From NCBI RefSeq assembly GCF_016793285.1, contig NZ_JAEUMO010000177.1, positions 1 through 46,025 on the forward strand: 46,025 nucleotides of DNA. The letters run 5' to 3'. Numbering within the stretch: position 1 is the stretch's first letter; each line of letters opens with the position of its first letter. A program made the position numbers and the translations under genes. Shown one piece after another: positions 33,212-42,121 of this stretch. The notes under the pieces are model-generated. The model had not been told where the DNA came from. It did no database searches and was given only the letters and a program-made list of their open reading frames with translations. This stretch comes from Phenylobacterium sp. (GTDB lineage: Bacteria; Pseudomonadota; Alphaproteobacteria; Caulobacterales; Caulobacteraceae).

Positions 33212-33883
33212 CTAGGCCTTGTCGAACAGCTCGAGGGTGCGGTGGCGCGCCAGGTCGGCGGCTTCGGCGTTGTAGCGCTCGGGGCTGTCGTTGTTGAAGC
33301 CGTGGCCGGCGCCTTCGTAGATGTAGACCGGCACGTCCGGATTGTGCTGGCCGACGGCTGTGGCGACGTCGTCCGCCGGTATGCCGGGGTCGGTGCGGCC
33401 AAGGTGTACGATCGTCGCGCACCCAGGCTTCAGCGCCGCGTTCGCCTGCACCATCGAGCCGTAGTAACTGGACGCCGCGGCGATCCCCTCGACGTTGCAG
33501 GCCGCCAGCCACGTCAGCGAGCCGCCGTAGCAGTAGCCCACCACGCAGACCTTGCCGCCATGCTTCGCCAGGAAGTCCCGGCAGGCGGCGATGTCGCCCA
33601 GCGCCTGCTCCAGCGGCGTGGCCCGCGCCTTCTCGATGCCGGCCTTGATGCCCGCGTCGTCGTGCTCGGCGTGGAACTCACGCTGCAGGCGGTCGAACAT
33701 CGCCGGCGCGATCGCCTCGTAGCCCATCTTGGCCCAGCGCTCGACGTCGGCGCGCACGTGGCGGTCGATGCCGAAGATCTCCTGGATGACGATGACGCCC
33801 CCCTTGTGCGGCGTGAACGCGGGCTCGTGATAGGCGGTGAACTCGAAACCGTCGGCGCCGGCCAGCTTGATCGTCTCGCCCAT
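33212..33883 (-). CDS. Dienelactone hydrolase family protein (copy 2)
   Basis: A 223-residue paralog of the preceding gene. The triad residues are Cys in VGYCYGGS, Asp in GRTDPGIP and His in GAGHGF. The early Glu in IQEIFGIDRHVR, which activates the Cys in true dienelactone hydrolases, is present here, whereas copy 1 has CHAIWGVTPHLR with Ala at that position. This copy is therefore the more conventional enzyme. ATG 33883 has a strong AGGAGAGGA ribosome site. It lies 32 bases after ychF on the same strand. Confidence 0.9.
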   Translation of the reverse strand: MGETIKLAGADGFEFTAYHEPAFTPHKGGVIVIQEIFGIDRHVRADVERWAKMGYEAIAPAMFDRLQREFHAEHDDAGIKAGIEKARATPLEQALGDIAACRDFLAKHGGKVCVVGYCYGGSLTWLAACNVEGIAAASSYYGSMVQANAALKPGCATIVHLGRTDPGIPADDVATAVGQHNPDVPVYIYEGAGHGFNNDSPERYNAEAADLARHRTLELFDKA

Positions 33884-33915
33884 CTCGAAATCCTCTCCTG
33901 CGGTCCGAAGCCGTC

Positions 33916-35013
<1,098 letters not shown>

Positions 35014-35160
35014 GGGTAGCTTGAGTTCCTTCTGAGAGGCGCCGCGCTTAGCACAGCCCGCGGCGCGGTCCTACCGCCGTGGCGCCACGCGGCTGCGAGC
35101 GGCCCTTGCCTTCCGCGCGGGTGAACCCTGCATGGTCCGCTTCCAACCGGAGGAACCCAC

Positions 35161-35535
35161 ATGTTCTCGCACATCATGGTCGGCACGAGCGATCTGGCCC
35201 GCGCCAAGAAGTTCTACGACCCGCTCATGGCCACCCTGGGCGCCGGCCCCTCGATGGTGGACGGCCATCGCATGTTCTACATGCACAACGGCGGCGTCTT
35301 CGCGGTGTCGGAGCCGATCAACGGCGAGCCCTGCACCCACGCCAACGGCGGCACCATCGGCTTCGCCTGTTCGTCGCCCGAGCAGGCGAAGGCCTGGCAC
35401 GACGCCGGCGTCGCGGCCGGCGGGACGTCCTGCGAGGAGCCGCCTGGCGTGCGGGAGGGCGGCATGGGCAAGATGTACCTCGCCTACCTGCGCGATCCCG
35501 ACGGCAACAAGCTCTGCGCCCTGCACCGCATGTGA
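35161..35535 (+). CDS. VOC-family (glyoxalase/bleomycin resistance-like) protein
   Basis: A 124-residue single VOC protein with two beta-alpha-beta-beta-beta modules. HIMVGTSDLARAKKFYDPLM is the N-terminal half, and GKMYLAYLRDPDGNKLCALHRM the C-terminal half. The His near the start (His4) and the late residues are possible metal ligands, but the Glu seen in glyoxalase I is not obvious. The substrate is unknown; fosfomycin, dioxygenase or lactoylglutathione roles cannot be chosen between. It is divergent from ychF and stands alone. Confidence 0.85.
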   Translation: MFSHIMVGTSDLARAKKFYDPLMATLGAGPSMVDGHRMFYMHNGGVFAVSEPINGEPCTHANGGTIGFACSSPEQAKAWHDAGVAAGGTSCEEPPGVREGGMGKMYLAYLRDPDGNKLCALHRM

Positions 35536-35560
35536 TGCAGCACCGGCGCGGGTTCGCCCC

Positions 35561-36316
35561 TCAGGCGTCCCGCGCCGCCAGCTCGCGCCAGTGGTGGGCC
35601 TCCTTGCGGAAGGGCCCCCGCAGCTTCGCCATCCGCCGGTCCAGGTCGGCGACGATCTCCTGCGCCTCGGCGCGGCGGCCGTGGCGGCGCAGGAAGGCCG
35701 CCAGCCGCGCCATGCCTTCGAAGCCCGGCACGCGCTCGGCGGCGTCGCGCAGGAAGGTCTCGGCTTCGGCCGTGCGGCCCACGGCGTCGTAGGCGCGGCC
35801 GAAGGCCAGGGTGGCGGCCGGCGTGTGGCCCTCGGGCTCTGCGGTCAACCGCTCCAGCGTCGCCACCGCCTCTTCGCCGCGGTTCAGTTCCAGGAGCGCG
35901 TTCGCCCGGCCCAGCAGCAGGGCGGGGTCGTCGGCGTGGATGCCATGGGCAGCCTCGGCATAGAGCCGCTCGGCCTCGTCGAACCGCCCCAGCGCCGCCG
36001 CGGCGTGCGCCAGCCGCGACTGGTTGCGGACCGTCGGCGTCTCCTCGACCGCCTGCCTGGCCTCGCGGTACTCCCGGCCCGGGTCCAGCGCGTCGCGCGC
36101 CGCCGCGCCCAGCCGCTGGGCGCCTGCGCCGCGCAGTTGCTCCGGCAGCAGGATGGCCACGATGTAGACGATCGCGCCGATCGGCTGGAACACCAGGATG
36201 ACCCAGAGCCAGAACATCTCGCGGCCGGTCCGCACCGCGTGAACGCAGAGCGCGATGCACGCCAGGAGCCAGAGGCCCACCATCCACAGCGGGAACATCG
36301 AAAGCAGCGCGCCCAT
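35561..36316 (-). CDS. Membrane-anchored TPR protein with PLDc_N-like hairpin
   Basis: A 251-residue protein. Two N-terminal hydrophobic segments (about 8-26 and 34-57) contain MFWLWVILVFQPIGAIVYIV, the two-helix pattern of the PLDc_N domain. The rest (about 95-245) is a series of tetratricopeptide repeats, e.g. LAHAAAALGRFDEAERLYAEA and GRANALLELNRGEEAVATLE, then AFGRAYDAVGRTAEAETFLRDA. It probably scaffolds a protein complex at the inner membrane. Its ATG overlaps the pth stop by 1 base (TGATG), so it is coupled with rplY-pth. Confidence 0.82.
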   Translation of the reverse strand: MGALLSMFPLWMVGLWLLACIALCVHAVRTGREMFWLWVILVFQPIGAIVYIVAILLPEQLRGAGAQRLGAAARDALDPGREYREARQAVEETPTVRNQSRLAHAAAALGRFDEAERLYAEAAHGIHADDPALLLGRANALLELNRGEEAVATLERLTAEPEGHTPAATLAFGRAYDAVGRTAEAETFLRDAAERVPGFEGMARLAAFLRRHGRRAEAQEIVADLDRRMAKLRGPFRKEAHHWRELAARDA

Positions 36317-36936
36317 CAGTCCTCGTCCCGACGCTTCCGCGGATCCATCTTTTCCGCCGGGGCCAGCCGCATCACCTCCGCCTGGTACTTCTCGTCCTCG
36401 CCCGCGGCCAGCAGGGGGGCGGCGTCGGCGCAGGCCTGCAGCAGGGGTTCGACCCACTGCATGTCGGCCTTGTGGAAGTCGGAGAGGACGTGGCCGTGGA
36501 CCAGCGCCTTGTCGCCGGGATGGCCGGTGCCCAGTCGCGCACGGCGGAAGTGCGGCCCGACCTGGCTGGTGATCGAGCGCACGCCGTTGTTGCCGGCCGC
36601 GCCGCCGCCGGCCTTCATCCGGAAGCGGCCGGGGGCCAGGTCGATCTCGTCGTAGAACACGACGAGGTCCAGGGCCGGGTCCAGCTTGAAGAACTTCAGC
36701 GCCTCGCCCACCGAGCGGCCGCTCTCGTTGTACCAAGTCTGCGGCTTGATCAGCAGCGTGCGGACCGCGCCCGCGGGCGTGTCGATCGCGCCTTCCATCA
36801 CCTGGGCCTGGAAACGCGAACGCGCCGCGGAGAATCCCCAGCGGCGCGCGATCTCGTCCACGGCCATGAAGCCGATGTTGTGGCGGTTCTTCGCGTAGGT
36901 CGGGCCGGGATTCCCCAGCCCCGCGATGAGCAGCAT
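36316..36936 (-). CDS. pth: Peptidyl-tRNA hydrolase
   Basis: A 206-residue enzyme that frees tRNA from dropped-off peptidyl-tRNA. Active-site marks: GLGNPGPTYAKNRHNIGF with the catalytic His, KPQTWYNESGRSV, FYDEIDLAPGRFRMKAGGGAAGNNGVRS, and RLGTGHPGDKALVHGHVLSDF. A C-terminal charged tail (PAEKMDPRKRRDED) extends beyond the usual end. ATG 36936 has a GAGGGG ribosome site. It lies 24 bases after rplY, a conserved order across bacteria. Confidence 0.96.
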   Translation of the reverse strand: MLLIAGLGNPGPTYAKNRHNIGFMAVDEIARRWGFSAARSRFQAQVMEGAIDTPAGAVRTLLIKPQTWYNESGRSVGEALKFFKLDPALDLVVFYDEIDLAPGRFRMKAGGGAAGNNGVRSITSQVGPHFRRARLGTGHPGDKALVHGHVLSDFHKADMQWVEPLLQACADAAPLLAAGEDEKYQAEVMRLAPAEKMDPRKRRDED

Positions 36937-36960
36937 GAGCCCCTCGGAAAGGGCGAGGGC

Positions 36961-37572
36961 TTACGCCTCGCCTTCGCCTTCGGCGCCTTCGGCCGTCTCT
37001 TCCTCGAGGCCGGTCTTCGGCGCGCTGATCGAGGCCACGACCAGGTCGCCGTCGATCGCCGCTTCCACCTTCGCGGGCAGCTTCAGGTCGGAGACGCGCA
37101 CCGTGTCGCCGATTTCCAGGCCGGTGAGGTCGACCACGATCTCTTCCGGGATCGAGTCGGCGTGGCACGACACCGTGACCGAGTGCAGGGTCACGCCCAG
37201 CGCGCCGCCGCGCTTCAGGCCCGGCGAGGCCTCTTCGTTCGAGAAGTGGACGTTGACGTCGATCTTGATCTGCTGGTGCTCGTCGACCCGGTAGAGGTCG
37301 AAGTGCCACGGCTCGTCGGTCACCGGGTGCATGTCGACCGCCTTGGCGATGACCGGCTGGGTTTCCTTGCCGTACTTCAGGGTCACCAGGTGGCCCAGCA
37401 GCTTGCCCGTGTAGAGCGCCTTGCGGAACTCGTTGGACTTCACGGCGATGGCCACAGGATCCTTGGCGCCGCCATACAGGACGCCGGGCACCATGCCCGA
37501 GCGGCGCGTCGCACGCGCGCCGCCGGTCCCGGTCTGCTCGCGCACTTCAACATTCAAAACGATCTCGGCCAT
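36961..37572 (-). CDS. rplY: 50S ribosomal protein L25/general stress protein Ctc
   Basis: A 203-residue L25 with the C-terminal TL5/Ctc extension. The N-terminal domain (about 1-95) binds 5S rRNA and carries REQTGTGGARATRRSGMVPGVLYGG. The second beta-rich domain runs about 96-190 (IKIDVNVHFSNEEASPGLKRGG, SIPEEIVVDLTGLEIGDTVRV). The tail is acidic (EEETAEGAEGEGEA). It is the promoter-proximal gene of rplY-pth-TPR. Its leader contains a terminator-like hairpin just before the ribosome site. Confidence 0.96.
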   Translation of the reverse strand: MAEIVLNVEVREQTGTGGARATRRSGMVPGVLYGGAKDPVAIAVKSNEFRKALYTGKLLGHLVTLKYGKETQPVIAKAVDMHPVTDEPWHFDLYRVDEHQQIKIDVNVHFSNEEASPGLKRGGALGVTLHSVTVSCHADSIPEEIVVDLTGLEIGDTVRVSDLKLPAKVEAAIDGDLVVASISAPKTGLEEETAEGAEGEGEA

Positions 37573-37594
37573 GGCCTTGCCTTCAAAACGAAAC

Positions 37595-37617
37595 CGCCGC
37601 GCGACTCGCGCGCGGCG
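37595..37617 (-). terminator. rplY: Intrinsic terminator/attenuator hairpin in the rplY leader
   Basis: On the minus strand the arms CGCCGCGCG and CGCGCGGCG form a 9-bp stem with a 5-base loop, followed directly by GTTTCGTTTT. The tract ends about 12 bases before the rplY ATG and overlaps the space needed for its ribosome site. Either it ends upstream transcripts or it attenuates rplY. Confidence 0.6.
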
Positions 37618-37655
37618 ACGGGCTTCACACCCTTACGGGTCGAATTGGGTGCGCG

Positions 37656-37684
37656 TAGATACACAAAACGTCCGGCCGGCGCAA
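37656..37684 (-). promoter_or_regulatory. rplY: Candidate rplY promoter
   Basis: On the minus strand TTGCGC (37679-37684), a 17-base spacer and TATCTA (37656-37661). The transcript would begin near 37649, giving a leader of about 77 nt that carries the hairpin at 37595-37617. Confidence 0.5.
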
Positions 37685-37748
37685 CGGCCCAGTCCGGCCT
37701 TTGTGGGGGCGATCTCCGGCCGTCCCGCGGCGTTTCGCCTGGACCCTT

Positions 37749-37772
37749 CGGCGTTCAGGCCGGTCCGAGGTC
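37749..37772. repeat. 24-bp intergenic repeat, copy A
   Basis: CGGCGTTCAGGCCGGTCCGA plus four further bases matches copy B (42084-42107) in 23 of 24 positions, in the same orientation. It lies 69 bases beyond the lipoprotein stop. The core CGGC...GCCG can form a small hairpin. Confidence 0.5.
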
Positions 37773-37841
37773 GGGAAGCCGAATGGTCTGTTCCCAAGCC
37801 GGGGCCCGAGCCTTCGACGCTCGAGCGAACCGCCGACGGCC

Positions 37842-38885
37842 CTAGCTTTTCCGCTTCTTCTTTGGCGCAGGCTTCTTGGGCTGGTTGTAGCCCTTCGCCA
37901 CCGAGGCGGCGCTGGGGATGAACCTGGCCTCGTAGGGTTCGGGCAGGCCGGCCGCACGGATCATGCAGCGGCCGGTGTCCATCATCGCGTGCTGCCCCAG
38001 GCAGAAGACGTCCTCGTAGTTCGGGCGCGCCACGGCCAGGCACTGATAGAGGTTGAGTTTGGCCATGTTCATGCACTGGCCGGTGTTGGGCTCGGCGACC
38101 AGCGCGGTGACCTGGTCGAAATTGGCGTCGCCGGCCTCTCCCAGCGCCGCGAGCGCCGCCACGGCGAGTCCGCGGATCACCGTGGGCGTGTAGGGCGGCG
38201 ACGCGGTGGTCGCCGTCACGCCCAGCGTAGGCGACCCGGTCGAGGCCTGTTGCAGCCGCGCTGTCTGCTCGACGTCACCGCGCATCGCCGACGCCCCGGC
38301 GCTCTTGGCGTTGGCGAGCCGCGCTTCACGGGCGGGGATGTCGCCCTTCGACCAGGGCTGCTTCTGGACGTCGTAAGCCGACTGCTTGACCGCCTTGCCG
38401 CCGTCATAGAGCCGCTGGGCCTCGCCGCCGAGCGCGGCGATCACCAGGCCCGCCGCGCTGGCCGAGCCCTGGATGCCCACCGCATAGGCCGGGTCCTTCA
38501 GGATCTCGTAGGCGATCTGGCGTCGCTGGGCCGTGTCCTTGGCGTACACGCGAACGCCTTCCACGAACGTCCGGTCCTGCAGGGCGACGACGGCGGCGTA
38601 GGCGATCGCGCCCCTCGCCATCTGGGTCGGCTCGGAGGCGACGCCCGTAGTGAGCGAGCGTTGCACGCTGTCGGCGTCGGAGAAGGTGGGCGCGATGGCC
38701 GTCGTTCGGTCGATGTAGCTCTTGTAGGCGCTGGCCATCTCCACCAGCCGCGGCGAGAGCGACACCGAAGGCGCCGCCGGCGGCGGCGGCGCGATCCGGG
38801 GGGGGGGCGCCTCGGCGCAGCTCGCCAGTGCTGCGGCGAGCAGCACGGCCGGAACGGCGGAGCGGAGCGGAATACGGAGCAGCAT
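37842..38885 (-). CDS. Putative lipoprotein, 347 aa, with a 10-C tract near the N-terminus
   Basis: I do not recognise a named family. The N-terminus has a lipoprotein signal ending in the lipobox LASC (Cys about residue 22), so it is probably anchored to a membrane. A Pro-rich linker (APPPRIAPPPPAAP) follows. The rest is largely helical (about 45-270), with Ala- and Gln-rich stretches and a C-terminal region with six or so Cys (QCMN, YQCLA, FCLGQ, GRCMIRAAG). It ends in a basic tail KPAPKKKRKS. ATG 38885 has a GGGGGAAGG ribosome site; the upstream frame (38927) does not. The run of ten C on the coding strand at 38798-38807 lies in the linker. Confidence 0.75.
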   Translation of the reverse strand: MLLRIPLRSAVPAVLLAAALASCAEAPPPRIAPPPPAAPSVSLSPRLVEMASAYKSYIDRTTAIAPTFSDADSVQRSLTTGVASEPTQMARGAIAYAAVVALQDRTFVEGVRVYAKDTAQRRQIAYEILKDPAYAVGIQGSASAAGLVIAALGGEAQRLYDGGKAVKQSAYDVQKQPWSKGDIPAREARLANAKSAGASAMRGDVEQTARLQQASTGSPTLGVTATTASPPYTPTVIRGLAVAALAALGEAGDANFDQVTALVAEPNTGQCMNMAKLNLYQCLAVARPNYEDVFCLGQHAMMDTGRCMIRAAGLPEPYEARFIPSAASVAKGYNQPKKPAPKKKRKS

Positions 38886-38947
38886 CAGGCGACCTTCCCC
38901 CTCTTGCGAGCGGTGATTCTCAGACATTCGCCCCCGAACGGTCCCTG

Positions 38948-38976
38948 GCTTAACCGCCGTTCGCCGGTTCGGGCAA
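38948..38976 (-). promoter_or_regulatory. Candidate promoter of the lipoprotein gene
   Basis: On the minus strand TTGCCC (38971-38976) is followed after 17 bases by TTAAGC (38948-38953). The leader would be about 55 nt. Confidence 0.35.
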
Positions 38977-39010
38977 GCTCGGCCGGAGCCGGTTCACCCG
39001 AGCGGGTCCC

Positions 39011-39946
39011 TCAGTCGAACAGTTTCGACACGCTCTCTTCGTTGGCGATGCGGCGGATCGCCTCGCCGATCAGGCTGGCGCAGCTCACGTAGCGGATCTT
39101 GGTCGACGACTCGATGTGCTGCGGCGCGCCGATGGAGTCGGTGACCACCAGTTCCTTCAGCACCGAGGCTTCCACCCGCTCCACCGCCGCGCCCGAGAGC
39201 ACGCCGTGGCTGCAGTAGGCGCTGACTTCGGCCGCGCCGCCGTCGACCAGGGCCTGGGCGGCGTTGCAGAGGGTGCCCCCGCCGTCGATCATGTCGTCGA
39301 AGAGGATGCAGCGGCGCCCCGTCACGTCGCCGATGATGTTGGCGACTTCGCTCTTGCCGGGCCCCGAGCGGCGCTTGTCGACGATGGCCAGGTCGGCGTT
39401 CAGCCGGCTCGCGACGGCCAGCGCCCGGACCACGCCGCCCACGTCGGGCGAAACGATCAGGATGTCCTTCGGCTTTTCGTAGTTGTCCTTGATGTCGGCC
39501 GCGAGCAGCGGCGCCGACAGGAGGTTGTCGGTCGGGATGTCGAAGAACCCCTGGATCTGGCCCGAGTGCAGATCCATCGTCAGCACCCGGTCGGCGCCGG
39601 CGCGGGTGATCAGGTTGGCGACCAGCTTGGCCGAGATCGGCGTGCGGCCGCCGGTCTTCCGATCCTGGCGCGCATACCCGAAGTAGGGGGTGACCGCCGT
39701 GATCCGCCGCGCCGACGCCCGCTTCAGGGCGTCGATGCAGACCAGCAGCTCCATCAGATGGTCGTTCGCGGGGTAGCTGGTCGACTGCAGGATGAAGACG
39801 TCCTCGCCGCGGACGTTCTCGTCGATGGTGACCCAGACCTCGTTGTCGGCGAACCGCTTCACCTGGGCCCGGCAGAGGGGCACATCCAGATGGGATGCGA
39901 CCGCCTGGGCCAGCGTACGATTCGAGTTGCCGGCGAGCAGCTTCAT
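39011..39946 (-). CDS. prs: Ribose-phosphate pyrophosphokinase
   Basis: A 311-residue PRPP synthetase. Catalytic loops are intact: [20 protein letters not shown] at the N-terminal side, [24 protein letters not shown], the PRPP-binding loop [15 protein letters not shown], and the flexible [13 protein letters not shown]. It makes PRPP from ribose 5-phosphate and ATP for nucleotide, His and Trp synthesis. The ATG 39946 begins the conserved MKLLAGNSN. It is divergent from the antiporter gene. Confidence 0.97.
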   Translation of the reverse strand: MKLLAGNSNRTLAQAVASHLDVPLCRAQVKRFADNEVWVTIDENVRGEDVFILQSTSYPANDHLMELLVCIDALKRASARRITAVTPYFGYARQDRKTGGRTPISAKLVANLITRAGADRVLTMDLHSGQIQGFFDIPTDNLLSAPLLAADIKDNYEKPKDILIVSPDVGGVVRALAVASRLNADLAIVDKRRSGPGKSEVANIIGDVTGRRCILFDDMIDGGGTLCNAAQALVDGGAAEVSAYCSHGVLSGAAVERVEASVLKELVVTDSIGAPQHIESSTKIRYVSCASLIGEAIRRIANEESVSKLFD

Positions 39947-40118
39947 CGGAACCCCAGGGCTTGAATGCGCGGGCTAATACCAGCGCCTTCGCCTGAGTCC
40001 AGCCCTTGCGCCCAGAGGATTTCGCGACCCGATCACGGGGGCGCTATTGGCCACGCACGCCCGGGACGGCTAAGCGGGAAATCGACGCCACGCATCGACG
40101 CCTCGCCCCCGGAGCCCA

Positions 40119-42077
40119 ATGCCCCACCACACGCCCCTGATCGCCACGATCGTCGCCGGTCTGACCATCGCGTTCGGGCTCGGCGCGCTCGCCCACCGGT
40201 TCCGCATCTCGCCGCTGGTGGGATACCTGGCCGCGGGCGTCCTGGTCGGACTGTTCACCCCCGGCTTCGTGGCCGATCAGAACCTCGCGCAGGAACTCGC
40301 GGAGATCGGGGTCATCCTGCTGATGTTCGGCGTGGGGCTGCATTTCTCGCTGAAGGATCTGCTCTCGGTCCGCAGGATCGCGATCCCCGGCGCCGTCGGG
40401 CAGATGGCCGTCGCGACCGCGCTCGGCATGGGGCTGGCCTACGCACTGGGCTGGACGCCGATGGCGGGCCTCGTCTTCGGCCTCGCCCTCTCGGTCGCCT
40501 CGACCGTGGTGCTGCTCCGCGCCCTGCAGGAGCGCCGCATCGTCCAGACCGAACGCGGCCGCATCGCCGTCGGCTGGCTGATCGTCGAAGACCTCGCGAT
40601 GGTGCTGGCCCTGGTGCTGATCCCGGCCCTGGCCGGCGCGCTCACCGCCTCCGGCGCATCGACCGGCGTCTTCTCCGGATGGCTCGTCCCGCTCGCGACC
40701 ACCATCGGCAAGGTGGTCGCCTTCGTGGCCTTCATGCTGATCGTGGGGCGTCGGGTCATTCCATGGGTCCTCCACTGGACCGCGCACACGGGTTCGCGGG
40801 AGCTGTTCCGGCTCGCGGTCTTCGCCATCGCGCTGGGGGTGGCGTTCGGCGCGGCCCTGCTCTTCGACGTATCGTTCGCGCTGGGGGCCTTCTTCGCCGG
40901 CATGATCCTGGCCGAGTCCGAACTCAGCCAGCGCGCGGCCGAAGAGACGCTGCCGCTGCGCGACGCGTTCGCGGTGCTGTTCTTCGTGTCGGTCGGGATG
41001 CTGTTCAACCCGATGGTCCTGGTCGAGCAGTCGTGGGCGCTGCTGGCCACGGTGGCGATCATCGTGGTCGGCAAGTCGCTGGCCGCCTGGCTCATCGTCC
41101 GTGGCTTCCGTCACGACAACGCCACGGCCCTGACCATCGCCGCCTCGCTGGCCCAGATCGGCGAGTTCTCGTTCATCCTGGCCACGCTCGGCTTCGAGCT
41201 GAAGCTGCTGCCCGAGGCGGGCCGCGACCTGATCCTGGGCGGCGCGATCGTCTCGATCCTGCTGAACCCGCTGATCTTTGCCGCCGTCCTGGGCATGCGC
41301 GCGAAGGCGGCCAGACCGGGCGCGGCCGAGGTCGCGGAGCCGGCCCCTGCCAACGATCCGCTGCCCACCGCGCTGACCGAGCATGTCGTCGTCGTGGGCT
41401 TCGGCCGCGTCGGCGCCGCGGTGGCCGAGGGCCTGGAGACCGCCGGCCGGCCGTTCCTGGTCATCGAAGTCGACGAGAAGGCGGGCCAGCGCGCCCGGGA
41501 CGCTGGCTTCGAGGTCATCGACGGCAACGCCGCCGATCCCCGCGTCCTGGCCATCGCCGGCGTGGGCGCGGCGCACCGGCTGATCTGCACCGCCCCCGAC
41601 GGCTTCGAGGCCGGCGGCGTCACCGAGGAGGCGCGGCGCGTCAACCCGAAGCTGGAGATCATCGCCCGGGCGCACTCCGACGCCGAGGTCGAGCATCTCA
41701 GGAAGCACGGCTGCGACAGGCCGGTCTCCGGGGAGCGGGAGCTGGCCGCCGCCATGCTCGCTCACTTGCAGCCCGGGACCGAGCGCCCGCCGCCGCTGGC
41801 GGTCGCGGCCCCCGCGCCGCCGCCGCAGATGCTGCTGAACGACGCCGAGTGGGCGCTGCTGTCGGCCGCGCGCCTCGACGACCTCGCCGCGGGCCAGGCG
41901 GTGGCGCAGGAGCAGCTCTTCGAAGGGGCGCGCCGCATCGGCGATTTCGGCGCCGAACAACTGGCGAGCGCCGTCGCGGGCCTGGCCGCCAAGGACCTGC
42001 TGGCGGCCCTCGACGGCGAACGCGTGGCGCTGACGCCCGCCGGCGCGCGGCAGGCGGCGCACGCGCCGGTCTACTAG
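40119..42077 (+). CDS. CPA2-family monovalent cation/proton antiporter with TrkA-N domain (YbaL/KefB-like)
   Basis: A 652-residue inner-membrane protein. About 12 hydrophobic segments cover residues 8-400 (LIATIVAGLTIAFGLGALAHR, VSFALGAFFAGMILAESELS). A cytoplasmic Rossmann domain follows from about 420 (VVVVGFGRVGAAVAEGLE), which in TrkA-N/KTN proteins binds NAD(H) to gate transport. The last 110 residues are Pro/Ala-rich and helical. It probably exchanges potassium or sodium for protons, with YbaL being the closest type. ATG 40119 has a GGAG ribosome site. It stands alone and converges on pgeF. Confidence 0.9.
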   Translation: MPHHTPLIATIVAGLTIAFGLGALAHRFRISPLVGYLAAGVLVGLFTPGFVADQNLAQELAEIGVILLMFGVGLHFSLKDLLSVRRIAIPGAVGQMAVATALGMGLAYALGWTPMAGLVFGLALSVASTVVLLRALQERRIVQTERGRIAVGWLIVEDLAMVLALVLIPALAGALTASGASTGVFSGWLVPLATTIGKVVAFVAFMLIVGRRVIPWVLHWTAHTGSRELFRLAVFAIALGVAFGAALLFDVSFALGAFFAGMILAESELSQRAAEETLPLRDAFAVLFFVSVGMLFNPMVLVEQSWALLATVAIIVVGKSLAAWLIVRGFRHDNATALTIAASLAQIGEFSFILATLGFELKLLPEAGRDLILGGAIVSILLNPLIFAAVLGMRAKAARPGAAEVAEPAPANDPLPTALTEHVVVVGFGRVGAAVAEGLETAGRPFLVIEVDEKAGQRARDAGFEVIDGNAADPRVLAIAGVGAAHRLICTAPDGFEAGGVTEEARRVNPKLEIIARAHSDAEVEHLRKHGCDRPVSGERELAAAMLAHLQPGTERPPPLAVAAPAPPPQMLLNDAEWALLSAARLDDLAAGQAVAQEQLFEGARRIGDFGAEQLASAVAGLAAKDLLAALDGERVALTPAGARQAAHAPVY

Positions 42078-42083
42078 GCGATC

Positions 42084-42107
42084 CGGCGCTCAGGCCGGTC
42101 CGAGGTC
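42084..42107. repeat. 24-bp intergenic repeat, copy B
   Basis: CGGCGCTCAGGCCGGTCCGA plus four more bases, one mismatch from copy A. It sits between the convergent ends of the antiporter and pgeF. The sequence CCGGC (42083-42087) pairs with GCCGG (42094-42098) around a 6-base loop. Confidence 0.5.
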
Positions 42108-42121
42108 TGCAGCCGAGGGTT

